64,000 nucleotides of DNA from Actinacidiphila alni (lineage in GTDB: Bacteria > Actinomycetota > Actinomycetes > Streptomycetales > Streptomycetaceae): NCBI RefSeq assembly GCF_900112845.1, contig NZ_FONG01000024.1, positions 62,001 to 126,000 of the forward strand, given 5' to 3'. Position numbers and translations under genes: made by a program. Positions 33,020 through 40,363 of this stretch are shown in pieces; the first letter of the stretch is position 1; each line of letters begins with the position of its first letter. A model generated the notes under the pieces. It had not been told where the DNA came from and did no database searches. It saw only the letters and a program-made list of their open reading frames with translations.

Positions 33020-33190
33020 TGGTCGGTACGGCGATTCGTGCGGCGGTGGATACGGCAGCGGATACGGAATGCGGTACGGCATTCGGTACGGCGGTGGATA
33101 CGGCAGTCGGTACGGCAGTCGATACGGTGATCGGTAGGGCATTCGGTGCGGCAGTCGGTACGGCGGTGGATACGGCAGTGCCGGAAGTCT
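33020..33190. repeat. degenerate ~12/18-bp repeat tract upstream of rsiG
   Basis: Units such as ggtacggcggtggatacgg and gcagtcggtacggcagtcg recur about a dozen times. In the minus strand it stays open and would encode Thr-Ala-Val-Pro/Ser repeats if the upstream rsiG start is used. Confidence 0.7.
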
Positions 33191-33420
33191 CTCCGGCGCC
33201 GGGTGTGGTCATGCCTGGCGTCCCCTCCGTGGCGGCGCCTGCGCCGCCACCCTTCCGATGCTGCCACTTGCCACTGTCACCCCGCAGCGACTCTGCACCC
33301 GAACGGCCGTCGCAACTGTTGTGCGAGGCCGCCGACCGGGCGTGCGTTCCCCTCCCCGCGCTCCACACCACTCGTTCGAGTGACGGCGGGCCCGTACGGG
33401 TGACGCGGGCGGCAGCACGT

Positions 33421-33426
33421 CACAAT
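33421..33426 (+). promoter_or_regulatory. putative -10 box of a leaderless promoter for dtd
   Basis: CACAAT ends 6 nt before the dtd ATG, and no ribosome binding site is present. Confidence 0.35.
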
Positions 33427-33432
33427 GGGCGC

Positions 33433-33858
33433 ATGCGAGCGGTGGCCCAGCGGGTGAGCGAAGCGGAAGTCGTCGTCGACGGGGAGCGCGTCGGCGCCAT
33501 CACCGGACCGGGGCTGTGCGTCCTGGTCGGGGTGACGCACGACGACACCAAGGAGAAGGCCGCGGCGCTGGCCCGCAAGCTGTGGACGCTGCGGATCCTG
33601 CCCGAGGAGCGGTCCTGCTCCGACGTCGACAGCCCGCTGCTCGTCATCAGCCAGTTCACGCTCTACGGCGACGCCCGCAAGGGGCGCCGCCCCACCTGGA
33701 ACGCCGCCGCGCCCGGCGACCTCGCCGAGCCGCTGGTGGACGAGGTGGTCGCACAGCTCAGGGCGCTGGGCGCGACCGTGGAGACGGGCCGCTTCGGCGC
33801 GGACATGAAGGTCTCGCTGACGAACGACGGCCCGTTCACGATGATCGTCGAGATGTGA
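33433..33858 (+). CDS. dtd: D-aminoacyl-tRNA deacylase
   Basis: A 141-residue enzyme that hydrolyses D-aminoacyl-tRNA (and Gly-tRNA-Ala) to recycle tRNA. It has the start MRAVAQRVSEAEVVVDGE, the active-site SQFTLYGDARKGRRP, and the C-terminal NDGPFTMIVEM with the Gly-cisPro-type motif that excludes L-amino acids. Length is standard for DTD1. It is divergent from rsiG; a CACAAT box lies 6 nt before the ATG. Confidence 0.95.
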   Translation: MRAVAQRVSEAEVVVDGERVGAITGPGLCVLVGVTHDDTKEKAAALARKLWTLRILPEERSCSDVDSPLLVISQFTLYGDARKGRRPTWNAAAPGDLAEPLVDEVVAQLRALGATVETGRFGADMKVSLTNDGPFTMIVEM

Positions 33859-33873
33859 CGCCAGGCGGGGCCG

Positions 33874-34923
33874 CTACGGCGCGACGACCGTCTCCTGCGA
33901 CGCCGCCGTCTCCTCCGCGAGCAGCACCGCGTCCTCCGGGGTGTTCCGCTTCACCAGCGCGAGCGCGACCGGGCCCAGCTCCCAGTGCCGGGCCGAGGAC
34001 GTGACGAAGCCGACCGGGCGGCCGTCCGGGCCGTCGGCGGCCAGCCGTACCGGGGCGCCGTGGCCGGGCAGCCGTACCTCACTGCCGTCCAGGTGCAGGA
34101 AGACCAGGCGGCGCGGCGGGCGGCCGAGATTCTGCACCCGGGCGACGGTCTCCTGGCCCCGGTAGCAGCCCTTCTGCAGGTGCACGGCGCTGTCCAGCCA
34201 GCCCAGCTCGTGCGGGATCGTACGGTGGTCGGTCTCCAGGCCGAGCCGCGGGCGGTGCGCCTCGATGCGCAGCGCCTCCAGGGCCAGCACCCCGACCGGC
34301 GGTGCGGCCTGCGCCGCGAAGCCCTCCAGCTCGGCGCGCGGCACGAACACGTCCCGCCCGTACGCCGTCTCGCGCACCGCCCACTCCGAGGGCGTCGTGA
34401 CGATCGAGCCTGCGGGCAGGTGCACCACCGCGTACGCGCCGGTCGCGTCGGCCGTCTCGACCCGGTAGAAGAACTTCATGCTCTCCAGGTAGGCCAGCAG
34501 CGCCTCCTGGGTGCCGGGCTCGACGTGCATCCAGGTCGTGGCGCCGTCGTCCACCAGGTAGAGGGCGTGCTCGATGTGGCCGTGCGCGGTCAGGATCAGC
34601 GACTCGGTCGCCTGCCGCGGCGGAAGTTTCTCGACGTGCTGGGTGAGCAGCAGGTGCAGCCAGGACAGCCGGTCCTCACCGGTGACGGTCACCACACCCC
34701 GGTGCGACAGATCGACGAAGCCGCTGCCGTCCGCGAGGGCGCGCTGCTCGCGGAAGAGGTCGCCGTAATGCGCGGCCACTCCCTCGTCGGGCCCTTCGGC
34801 GGGGACGGCACCGGGCAGCGACAGCAGCGGGCTGCGCCGGATTTCGCGTACGCCACCGGCCGCCGCGCCGTCCGCCACCGCGCCGTCGTTCGCCCCGTCG
34901 GTCATGTTCACGCCGTCAGTCAT
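33874..34923 (-). CDS. ygfZ: YgfZ/GcvT-like folate-binding protein
   Basis: A 349-residue tetrahydrofolate-binding protein of the YgfZ/IBA57 family, which supports iron-sulphur cluster enzymes such as MiaB. The diagnostic K-G-C-x-G-Q-E motif appears as QKGCYRGQETVAR. The N-terminal half has GcvT-like strands (LSHRGVVTVTGEDRLSWLHL). The extreme N-terminus is a duplicated MTDG-x-N segment, so the start may be slightly downstream. It converges on dtd with 15 bases between. Confidence 0.9.
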   Translation of the reverse strand: MTDGVNMTDGANDGAVADGAAAGGVREIRRSPLLSLPGAVPAEGPDEGVAAHYGDLFREQRALADGSGFVDLSHRGVVTVTGEDRLSWLHLLLTQHVEKLPPRQATESLILTAHGHIEHALYLVDDGATTWMHVEPGTQEALLAYLESMKFFYRVETADATGAYAVVHLPAGSIVTTPSEWAVRETAYGRDVFVPRAELEGFAAQAAPPVGVLALEALRIEAHRPRLGLETDHRTIPHELGWLDSAVHLQKGCYRGQETVARVQNLGRPPRRLVFLHLDGSEVRLPGHGAPVRLAADGPDGRPVGFVTSSARHWELGPVALALVKRNTPEDAVLLAEETAASQETVVAP

Positions 34924-34948
34924 GCGTTCAAGACTACGACTCGGCTAG

Positions 34949-35118
34949 GTCGTGTCTGGCAAATAGCGTCGTCCGCCCGCAGGGCGGGGCTCGCGGTGTC
35001 TGGTGCGTGCGATCGCAAGGCGGAGGGAGGAGAGCGCAGCGGGCTGCGCCGACGACTGACAACGCGGCGAGCGTGCGTGCCAGGCGCCGCGAGCCAGACG
35101 GGATTTGCCAGACACGGC
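34949..35118. mobile_element. 170-bp MITE-like element with CTAG flanks
   Basis: The ends are a 15/16 inverted repeat: GTCGTGTCTGGCAAAT after the left CTAG and ATTTGCCAGACACGGC before the right CTAG (counting one base into each flank). A second, inner imperfect inverted repeat (GGCTCGCGG...CCGCGAGCC) makes the whole unit foldable. It encodes nothing and sits between the YgfZ-like and nur genes. The 4-bp CTAG direct copies at 34945-34948 and 35119-35122 look like target-site duplication. Confidence 0.65.
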
Positions 35119-35129
35119 CTAGGACTGGG

Positions 35130-35576
35130 CTACGGCTGCCCGTCGGAGACGTCGGAGAGCTTGCGGGTGCAGTCGCGGCAGCGGCCGAAGATGGCGAAGT
35201 GCTTCATGTCGGTCTCGAAGCCGTACTCCTCGCGCAGCCCGTCCGTCAGCGGCGCGGCCAGCGCGACCGGGGCCTCGGTGACGGCGTCGCAGTCGCGGCA
35301 GACCAGGTGCATGTGGTCGTAGCGGTCGGCGAGGTGGTACGTGGGCGCGCCGTGGCCGAGGTGCGCGTGGCTGACCAGGCCCAGCTCCTCCAGCAGCTCC
35401 AGCGTGCGGTAGACGGTGGAGATGTTGATCCCGGAGGCGGTCTTGCGGACCTCGCACAGGATGCCGTCCGGCGTCGCGTGCTCCAGCACGTCCACGGCCT
35501 CCAGCACGAGCTGGCGCTGGGGCGTGAGCCGGTAGCCGCGCTGCCGCAGATCGGTCTTCCAGTCGGTGGTCACCAC
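35130..35576 (-). CDS. nur: Fur-family nickel regulator Nur
   Basis: A 148-residue metal-dependent repressor. The winged helix is RGYRLTPQRQLVLEAVDVL and NISTVYRTLELLEELGLV; the dimer and metal region has THxL-type histidines in APTYHLADRYDHMHLV and two Cys pairs (CRDCDAV, CRDCTRK) for structural zinc. Position between the ygfZ-like and nitrobindin-like genes matches S. coelicolor nur (SCO4180), which represses nickel uptake and the Fe superoxide dismutase in response to nickel. The start is GTG-GTG at 35576, as in homologues. No Nur box was searched. Confidence 0.85.
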   Translation of the reverse strand: MVTTDWKTDLRQRGYRLTPQRQLVLEAVDVLEHATPDGILCEVRKTASGINISTVYRTLELLEELGLVSHAHLGHGAPTYHLADRYDHMHLVCRDCDAVTEAPVALAAPLTDGLREEYGFETDMKHFAIFGRCRDCTRKLSDVSDGQP

Positions 35577-35665
35577 ACGGCCAGTGTAGGACGGCGGCCG
35601 GAATAGCGGCCCGGACCGGGACGAGCCCGCCTCCTTGAGGACCGGTCCCTGTGCGAAGACCGGCC

Positions 35666-36229
35666 CTACTTGAAGAAGGCGATGCCGTCGTCCGGCAGGT
35701 CCTTGAGGTCCGCGGCCCATTCCCTCGGGTCCACGACCTTCTTCAGGTGCGCCGACATGTACGCGCGCAGCGGCACCGCGGGGGTGGCCTTCTCGCCGAC
35801 CCACATCAGGTCGCTGTTCACATAGCCGTACAGCCGCTTGCCGCCGCTGTAGTCGGGGGCGCCGGCCAGCCGGGCCACCGCGTCGGTGACCAGGTCGATC
35901 TGCGGCTTGCCGTCGGCCAGTTCACCGGTCCAGATCTCCACGACGCCCTCGTCGCGCGTGGTGGTGACGTCGACCTTGCGGTCCTTGTCGATCCGCCAGA
36001 AGCCGCTCTCGCTCTCCAGCGGGCGGACCTTCTTGCCCTCCTCGTCCAGCACCCAGGCGTGCGAGGTGTACTCCAGGAAGGGGCGGCCGTCGTGCGTGAA
36101 GACGACCTCCTGCCCGAAGTTGCACTTCTCCGAGCCCGGGAAGTCGTGGACGCCCGCGCCCTCCCACCGGCCGAGCAGGAACGCCAGCGGTACGAGGTCG
36201 GGGTGCAGGTCGGACGGGATCTCGATCAT
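35666..36229 (-). CDS. nitrobindin/FABP-like beta-barrel protein
   Basis: A 187-residue protein of the nitrobindin family (UPF0678, heme-binding-like domain), a ten-stranded beta-barrel like lipocalins. The diagnostic GxWxGxG appears as LLGRWEGAGV near residue 19, with later barrel strands EVVFTHDGRPFLEYTSHAW and VDVTTTRDEGVVEIWTGEL. Homologues bind ferric heme and react with peroxynitrite; the exact function here is unknown. The ATG is 1 base after the stop of a 34-residue membrane ORF, so the two are coupled. Confidence 0.88.
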   Translation of the reverse strand: MIEIPSDLHPDLVPLAFLLGRWEGAGVHDFPGSEKCNFGQEVVFTHDGRPFLEYTSHAWVLDEEGKKVRPLESESGFWRIDKDRKVDVTTTRDEGVVEIWTGELADGKPQIDLVTDAVARLAGAPDYSGGKRLYGYVNSDLMWVGEKATPAVPLRAYMSAHLKKVVDPREWAADLKDLPDDGIAFFK

Positions 36230-36230
36230 G

Positions 36231-36335
36231 TCAGCGCTGGCCCTGGTAGAGCTTCTTCACCGCGTAGAACGCGAACAGGGCGACGCCCACGCAGACGAGG
36301 ACGAGCAGGGCGTCGAAGTAGTACTCAATGTGCAC
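36231..36335 (-). CDS. 34-residue membrane micro-protein
   Basis: The frame GTG 36335 to TGA 36231 starts MHIEYYFDALLVLVCVGVAL and ends KKLYQGQR, a single membrane helix with one Cys and a basic C-terminus (positive end inside). GAGGAG lies 8 nt upstream, and its stop is 1 base before the nitrobindin-like start. It is too short for usual gene calling but has all the hallmarks of a real gene. Function unknown. Confidence 0.65.
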   Translation of the reverse strand: MHIEYYFDALLVLVCVGVALFAFYAVKKLYQGQR

Positions 36336-36486
36336 GGGACGTGCTCCTCGGACAGGTCATGCGGACAGGTGGTGCGGACGGACCGCCCACGAGTCTAGTG
36401 CGCGGCCCGCCGCCGGGCACGGCCAGCCCGGGTGACGCGCTGCGGGCGGCGGCTCGGGCGGCGGGGGCGGGTGTGGGGCGGCCGGC

Positions 36487-37248
36487 TCAGCGGCCGGTGC
36501 GCAGTCGCTGGTACTGCGCGTCCAGCAGCCCCCGTACGTAGCGCGCCGACGGCGTGGTGTCGCCGGTCAGTGTGAGCGTGATCTGCACGTCGCCCTGGTA
36601 GGAGAGGGCCACCACGGCGCCGGTGCTCTCGGCCGAGGCGGACGCCAGGTCGTAGGCGCGGGCCGGATAGGCGGCGCCCAGCGGCATGGGGGCGCCGTCG
36701 AAGGTGTGCTGCCGGTAGTACGCGGCGGCCTGGGCCGGGCTGCCGAGGCGGATCAGCCGGGCGCTGATCTCGTACGCGCCGTCGCCGGTGAGATAGGTGC
36801 GGTAGGCGCCGGACCTGAAGCCGTACGTGGTGAGGGCGGCGCGCGCGTCGGACGGCTTGGCGGCGCTGCCCGCGATGTCGTCGGCGGTGTACGGCGCGCC
36901 GTCGCGGTCGCCGGACACCTCGGCGTCCGCGGGTGCGGGCAGCAGGAAGAAGCGGAGGTCACCGGTGTGGACGCCGTCCGCGACGTGCCCGGATACGCGC
37001 GCGGCCGGCACGGAGGCGGACGCTTCGGAGGAGGGGACGGACGAGGGCGTCAGGGAGGGCACGGGCGGGAGCGCCGGGGAAGCGGCGGGCGGCGGGGTGG
37101 ACGTGGCGGACGCGTCCGCGTGCCCCGACGAGGAGCCGACGGCGACGACCACGCCCACCGTCACGGCCGTCACCGCCACAAGACCGGCCGCCACGGCGTA
37201 CAGCACGCCCCGGCCGCGGCGGCGGGCGCCGCCGTCGTTCGCATTCAC
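36487..37248 (-). CDS. hypothetical membrane-anchored protein
   Basis: A 253-residue protein, not recognised. A basic N-terminus (DGGARRRGRG) precedes one membrane helix (VLYAVAAGLVAVTAVTVGVVV), then a Ser/Pro/Thr-rich stalk of ~50 residues and an extracellular domain of ~150 residues with LPAPADAEVSGDRDGAPYTA and YYRQHTFDGAPMP. GTG 37248 with GGGGAGC upstream is chosen. It is divergent from the DsrE-like gene. It resembles other actinobacterial anchored lipoprotein-like proteins of unknown role. Confidence 0.7.
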   Translation of the reverse strand: MNANDGGARRRGRGVLYAVAAGLVAVTAVTVGVVVAVGSSSGHADASATSTPPPAASPALPPVPSLTPSSVPSSEASASVPAARVSGHVADGVHTGDLRFFLLPAPADAEVSGDRDGAPYTADDIAGSAAKPSDARAALTTYGFRSGAYRTYLTGDGAYEISARLIRLGSPAQAAAYYRQHTFDGAPMPLGAAYPARAYDLASASAESTGAVVALSYQGDVQITLTLTGDTTPSARYVRGLLDAQYQRLRTGR

Positions 37249-37370
37249 ACAAGCTCCCCGGGGCGTACACGCGTGCGTGATGCACGCGGACCCGCATTTT
37301 ATGCCGGGACGGCACAACCGGTTCACCAGACGGACGGCGGGCGGGCGCCGGGCCGCGGGCGGGCCCCGCC

Positions 37371-37376
37371 TACGCT
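37371..37376 (+). promoter_or_regulatory. putative -10 box of a leaderless promoter
   Basis: TACGCT ends 6 nt before the ATG of the DsrE-like gene at 37383; no ribosome binding site is present. Confidence 0.45.
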
Positions 37377-37382
37377 GGTGCG

Positions 37383-37745
37383 ATGGCGAAGAAGCTCGTG
37401 ATCAAGGTGACGGCGGGCGCGGACGCGCCCGAGCGGTGCTCGCAGGCGTTCACGGTGGCGGCGGTCGCCGTGGCCAGCGGGGTCGAGGTCTCGCTCTGGC
37501 TGACCGGTGAGTCCGCGTGGTTCGCGCTGCCCGGCCGCGCGGCGGAGTTCGAACTGCCGCACGCCGCACCGCTGCCGGACCTGATCGACGCGGTGCTGGC
37601 GGCGGGCAGCGTCACACTGTGCTCGCAGTGCGCCGCCCGCCGCTCGATCACCGAGGGGGACGTGCTGGAGGGCGTACGGATCGCGGGGGCGCAGCTCTTC
37701 GTCGCCGAGATCATGCCGGACGGTGTGCAGGCCCTCGTCTACTGA
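37383..37745 (+). CDS. DsrE-like sulfur-relay family protein
   Basis: A 120-residue soluble protein of the DsrE/DsrF-like fold. The N-terminal strand KKLVIKVTAGADAPERCSQA and AVASGVEVSLWLTGESAWF lead to a Cys pair in VTLCSQCAARRSITEGDV, where the DsrE sulfur-carrying Cys usually lies. It may carry persulfide sulfur; no partner TusA or DsrC is nearby. It appears leaderless. It converges on the alcohol dehydrogenase, and the two stop codons share one hairpin. Confidence 0.8.
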   Translation: MAKKLVIKVTAGADAPERCSQAFTVAAVAVASGVEVSLWLTGESAWFALPGRAAEFELPHAAPLPDLIDAVLAAGSVTLCSQCAARRSITEGDVLEGVRIAGAQLFVAEIMPDGVQALVY

Positions 37746-37769
37746 CCGCTCCCCCGGGAAGCGGTCAGT
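37741..37769. terminator. bidirectional terminator containing both stop codons
   Basis: ACTGACCGCT (37741-37750) and AGCGGTCAGT (37760-37769) form a perfect 10-bp stem with a 9-nt loop. The TGA of the DsrE-like gene is in the left arm and the TCA (reverse TGA) of the dehydrogenase in the right arm. Confidence 0.75.
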
Positions 37770-38805
37770 CGAGGTCGGACAGGTCCAGCACGAAGCGGTA
37801 GCGGACGTCGCCGCGGCCGAGCCGGGCCAGGGCCTCGTCGACGCGGCCGGACGGCAGCGTCTCGACGTCCGCCGCGATGCCGTGCTCGGCACAGAATTCC
37901 AGCAGCTCCGCCGTACGGCGGCGGCCGCCCGTGCCCGACGAGGACAGCTTCTTGCGGCCGTAGGTGAGGTCCATGATGCGGACGGTGGTGTCCAGCGGGT
38001 AGCCGAGCAGCGACAGGGTGCCGTCCAGCGCCGCCATGCCCAGCAGCGGTGACAGGTCGTGCGGCGCGGAGATCGTGTCCAGGATCAGGTCGAACCGGCC
38101 GCGGGCCCGCCGCACCTGCTCCTCGTCCGTGCTGACCAGCAGTTCAGCGGCGCCGAGCTTGCGCGCGTCGGCGGCCTTGTCCGCGCTGCGGCTGAGCACG
38201 GTGACGTGCGCGCCGAGGGCGGCGGCCAGCTTGACGCCGAGGTGGCCGAGGCCGCCCATGCCCGCGACGGCGACCTGGCTGCCGGGGCCGATGCCGGCCG
38301 CGCGCAGCGGCTCCCACATGGTGATGCCCGCGCACATCAGCGGCGCGGCGGCGGCCGGGTCGAGCGCGGCGGGCAGCGGGTACGCGAAGGCCGCGCGGAG
38401 CACGTACTCGCGGCTGTAGCCGCCCTGGGTGGGCGTGCCGTCGTGCCGGTCGGTGCCGCCGTAGGTGGTGGTGGCGCCCTCGTAGCAGTAGTTCTCCTGG
38501 CCCGCCTCGCACATGGCGCAGGCGCCGCAGGAGTCGACGACGGTGCCGACGGCGACGCGGTCGCCGGGGGCGAAGCCGGTCACGGCCGTACCGGCGGCGG
38601 TGACCGTACCGGTGAATTCGTGGCCCGGGACGACGGCGCCGGCGCCGAAGGTGCCGCTGATGCGGTGCAGGTCGCTGTGGCAGACGCCGCAGTAGTCGAC
38701 GCGGACGGCGAGGTCGTCGGGGCGCAGGTCGCGGCGCTCGATGGTGACGCGCCGCAGGGCGGCCGTGCCGTCGTCGGTGCTCTGCCAGGCGGGGGTGGGG
38801 CGCAT
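37765..38805 (-). CDS. zinc-dependent alcohol dehydrogenase (cinnamyl type)
   Basis: A 346-residue medium-chain dehydrogenase. The catalytic zinc site is DYCGVCHSDLH plus PGHEFTGTV; the structural zinc Cys are in SCGACAMCEAGQENYC; the NAD(P) fold is VAGMGGLGHLGVKLA. Similar to YahK/AdhC aldehyde reductases that use NADPH. A TetR gene is divergent, and a 20-bp TetR-type operator lies 24 bases upstream of its start, so repression by that TetR is likely. Confidence 0.9.
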   Translation of the reverse strand: MRPTPAWQSTDDGTAALRRVTIERRDLRPDDLAVRVDYCGVCHSDLHRISGTFGAGAVVPGHEFTGTVTAAGTAVTGFAPGDRVAVGTVVDSCGACAMCEAGQENYCYEGATTTYGGTDRHDGTPTQGGYSREYVLRAAFAYPLPAALDPAAAAPLMCAGITMWEPLRAAGIGPGSQVAVAGMGGLGHLGVKLAAALGAHVTVLSRSADKAADARKLGAAELLVSTDEEQVRRARGRFDLILDTISAPHDLSPLLGMAALDGTLSLLGYPLDTTVRIMDLTYGRKKLSSSGTGGRRRTAELLEFCAEHGIAADVETLPSGRVDEALARLGRGDVRYRFVLDLSDLD

Positions 38806-38828
38806 GGGTGTGTCCTCCGGGGACTCTC

Positions 38829-38848
38829 AAGACAGACTGGTCGGTCTT
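38829..38848. promoter_or_regulatory. TetR-type operator upstream of the dehydrogenase
   Basis: AAGAC-a-GAC-tg-GTC-g-GTCTT is an almost perfect 20-bp palindrome, between the dehydrogenase and TetR starts. Confidence 0.65.
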
Positions 38849-38908
38849 TTTCGACCCTAGCCCTCGCGAGCGGAAAAGCAAACCAACTGTTCTGTTTACG
38901 GATTCTGC

Positions 38909-38914
38909 TAGCGT
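38909..38914 (+). promoter_or_regulatory. putative -10 box of a leaderless promoter
   Basis: TAGCGT ends 7 nt before the TetR start codon at 38922; no ribosome binding site is present. Confidence 0.4.
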
Positions 38915-38921
38915 GGCCCGT

Positions 38922-39530
38922 ATGCCGCCGGAACCGCCCGCTTCTTCCTCCGCACCGACAGCCCCCTCGACGGCGCGCGGCGCCGCGACCAGCCGGCGGA
39001 TCATCGACGCGGCGGCGGTGGAATTCGCGGCGCGCGGGATCGCCGGGGCGCGGATCGACCGGATCATCGCGGCGGCGCACACGAACAAGGCGCAGCTCTA
39101 CGGCTATTTCGGAAGCAAGGACGGGCTTTTCGACGCGGTCGTGGCCGACCGGGTCAGCTTCACCACCGAGGCGCGGCCGTTCGACGCGGCGGATCTGCCC
39201 GGCTGGGCGGTCGGGCTCTACGACCACAATCTGCGGCAGCCGGACCTGGTCCGGCTCATCGCCTGGATCCGGTTGGAGCGGCGGCCGACCGGGCTGTGGT
39301 TCGACAGCGCCGACCACGAGCAGAAGCTCGCCGAGATCGCGGCCGAGCAGGCCGCGGGGCGGCTGTGCGCGGGCGACCCCTTCGACCTGCTGACCCTGGT
39401 CATCTCCATGGCCTGCGCGTGGTCGCCGGCCAGCGGTGTCTACACCGCGACGGCGGAGGAGCCCGCCGCCGACCACGAGCGCCGCCGGGCGCTGCTGCGG
39501 GAGTGCGTCGCCCGCGCCGTGGCGCCCTGA
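38922..39530 (+). CDS. TetR-family transcriptional regulator
   Basis: A 202-residue regulator. After a Pro/Ser/Ala-rich leader the HTH is ATSRRIIDAAAVEFAARGIA and IIAAAHTNKAQLYGYFGSKD, a textbook TetR form. The C-terminal domain resembles the TetR_C_13/maltose-type ligand pocket with LYDHNLRQPDLVRLIAWIRL. It is divergent from the alcohol dehydrogenase and probably controls it through the 38829-38848 palindrome. ATG 38922 is chosen from homology of the leader; the gene appears leaderless. Confidence 0.88.
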   Translation: MPPEPPASSSAPTAPSTARGAATSRRIIDAAAVEFAARGIAGARIDRIIAAAHTNKAQLYGYFGSKDGLFDAVVADRVSFTTEARPFDAADLPGWAVGLYDHNLRQPDLVRLIAWIRLERRPTGLWFDSADHEQKLAEIAAEQAAGRLCAGDPFDLLTLVISMACAWSPASGVYTATAEEPAADHERRRALLRECVARAVAP

Positions 39531-39540
39531 GCCCGGCCCG

Positions 39541-39894
39541 CTACGGTCTGCGGTCCAGCTCGTCCCACCAGCGGTCGGACTCCGGGTCGCCGGACGAGCC
39601 GCGCACCTGCCGGTCCTGTCCCGCCGGGGTCTTCGGCGGCGGAGGAGGCGGCGGGGGCGGCAGCGGCGGCTCCCTGCGGTCCCGCGGGCGCAACGGCGCC
39701 TCGTCCCACCACCGGTCCTCCGGACCGCGCCGGTTCGCCACGATCGCCGCGACCGGCGGAATGACCATCGCCACCAGGCACATCGCGATCGCCGCCGGCA
39801 CCGACCACAGGCGCACGACCGACCACGCCGTGACGAACAGCACCACGCAGGTGCCCATCATGGCGAAGTACCAGTGACGGCGACGCGCGTTCAC
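39541..39894 (-). CDS. DUF3099-family membrane protein
   Basis: A 117-residue protein with two adjacent membrane helices (YFAMMGTCVVLFVTAWSVV and VPAAIAMCLVAMVIPPVAAI) and a cytoplasmic tail containing nine consecutive prolines and two DRWWDE boxes. It belongs to the actinobacterial DUF3099 group (R-R-x-Y/H-W-x-x-x-M-M); function unknown. It converges on TetR with 10 bases between stops. Confidence 0.75.
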   Translation of the reverse strand: MNARRRHWYFAMMGTCVVLFVTAWSVVRLWSVPAAIAMCLVAMVIPPVAAIVANRRGPEDRWWDEAPLRPRDRREPPLPPPPPPPPPKTPAGQDRQVRGSSGDPESDRWWDELDRRP

Positions 39895-39932
39895 CCTTCA
39901 ACGGTACGTCGCGCACTCCGTCCAGGCACCAC

Positions 39933-39971
39933 ACGGACTCCGCCCGGGCCGGCAACGGACTCCGCCCGGGC
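39933..39971. repeat. 17-bp direct repeat, 22-bp period
   Basis: ACGGACTCCGCCCGGGC occurs at 39933-39949 and 39955-39971 in the 5' region of the DUF3099 gene. It may be a regulator binding pair or a slippage product. Confidence 0.5.
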
Positions 39972-39984
39972 GGTACGGCAATGC

Positions 39985-40021
39985 GAAGGGCCGCGCCCCC
40001 TTGCGCGGGGTGCGGCCCTTC
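39985..40021 (-). terminator. strong hairpin after the DUF1416 gene
   Basis: GAAGGGCCGC (39985-39994) pairs with GCGGCCCTTC (40012-40021), extended by GCCCC/GGGGT near a ttgc loop. It ends the rhodanese operon transcript and could also work on the other strand. Confidence 0.7.
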
Positions 40022-40053
40022 GGGTTCTGCGGGTGGGGCAGGACGGGGTGGGG

Positions 40054-40344
40054 TCAGACGGCGATGGCGACCTCGGCCGCGGCGCCCTGCTGGGCGACGA
40101 CCGTGCGGTCGACCGTGGCGCCCGGGACGAGGGCGCGCAGGGTCCAGGTGCCGGGGGCCGCGAAGAAGCGGAACTGCCCGGTCGCCGAGACCGGCACCTC
40201 GGCGGTGAACTCGCCGCCGCCGTCGAGCAGCCGCACGTAACCGCTGACCGGCTCGCCGTCGCGGGTCACCGATCCCTGGATGATCGTCTCTTTCGCCACG
40301 TCAACTCCTGCCAGATCGGGCCCGCCGGCCTTGGCTCCACACAT
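40054..40344 (-). CDS. DUF1416 protein
   Basis: A 96-residue beta-sandwich protein, starting MCGAKAGGPDLAGVDVAKET and containing GEPVSGYVRLLDGGGEFTAE and ATGQFRFFAAPGTWTLRALV, characteristic of actinobacterial DUF1416 that always follows the rhodanese gene cysA/sseA. The carboxypeptidase-regulatory-like fold suggests a binding or accessory role to the sulfurtransferase. GGAGGA lies 7 nt before ATG 40344. It is separated by 19 bases from the upstream rhodanese stop. Confidence 0.9.
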   Translation of the reverse strand: MCGAKAGGPDLAGVDVAKETIIQGSVTRDGEPVSGYVRLLDGGGEFTAEVPVSATGQFRFFAAPGTWTLRALVPGATVDRTVVAQQGAAAEVAIAV

Positions 40345-40363
40345 AACGTTCAGTCCTCCGGGG

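Noticed and set aside
34949..35118. Riboswitch or structured leader
   Set aside because: The terminal inverted repeats, CTAG duplication and position between 3' and 5' ends fit an insertion better; no 5' leader position matches.
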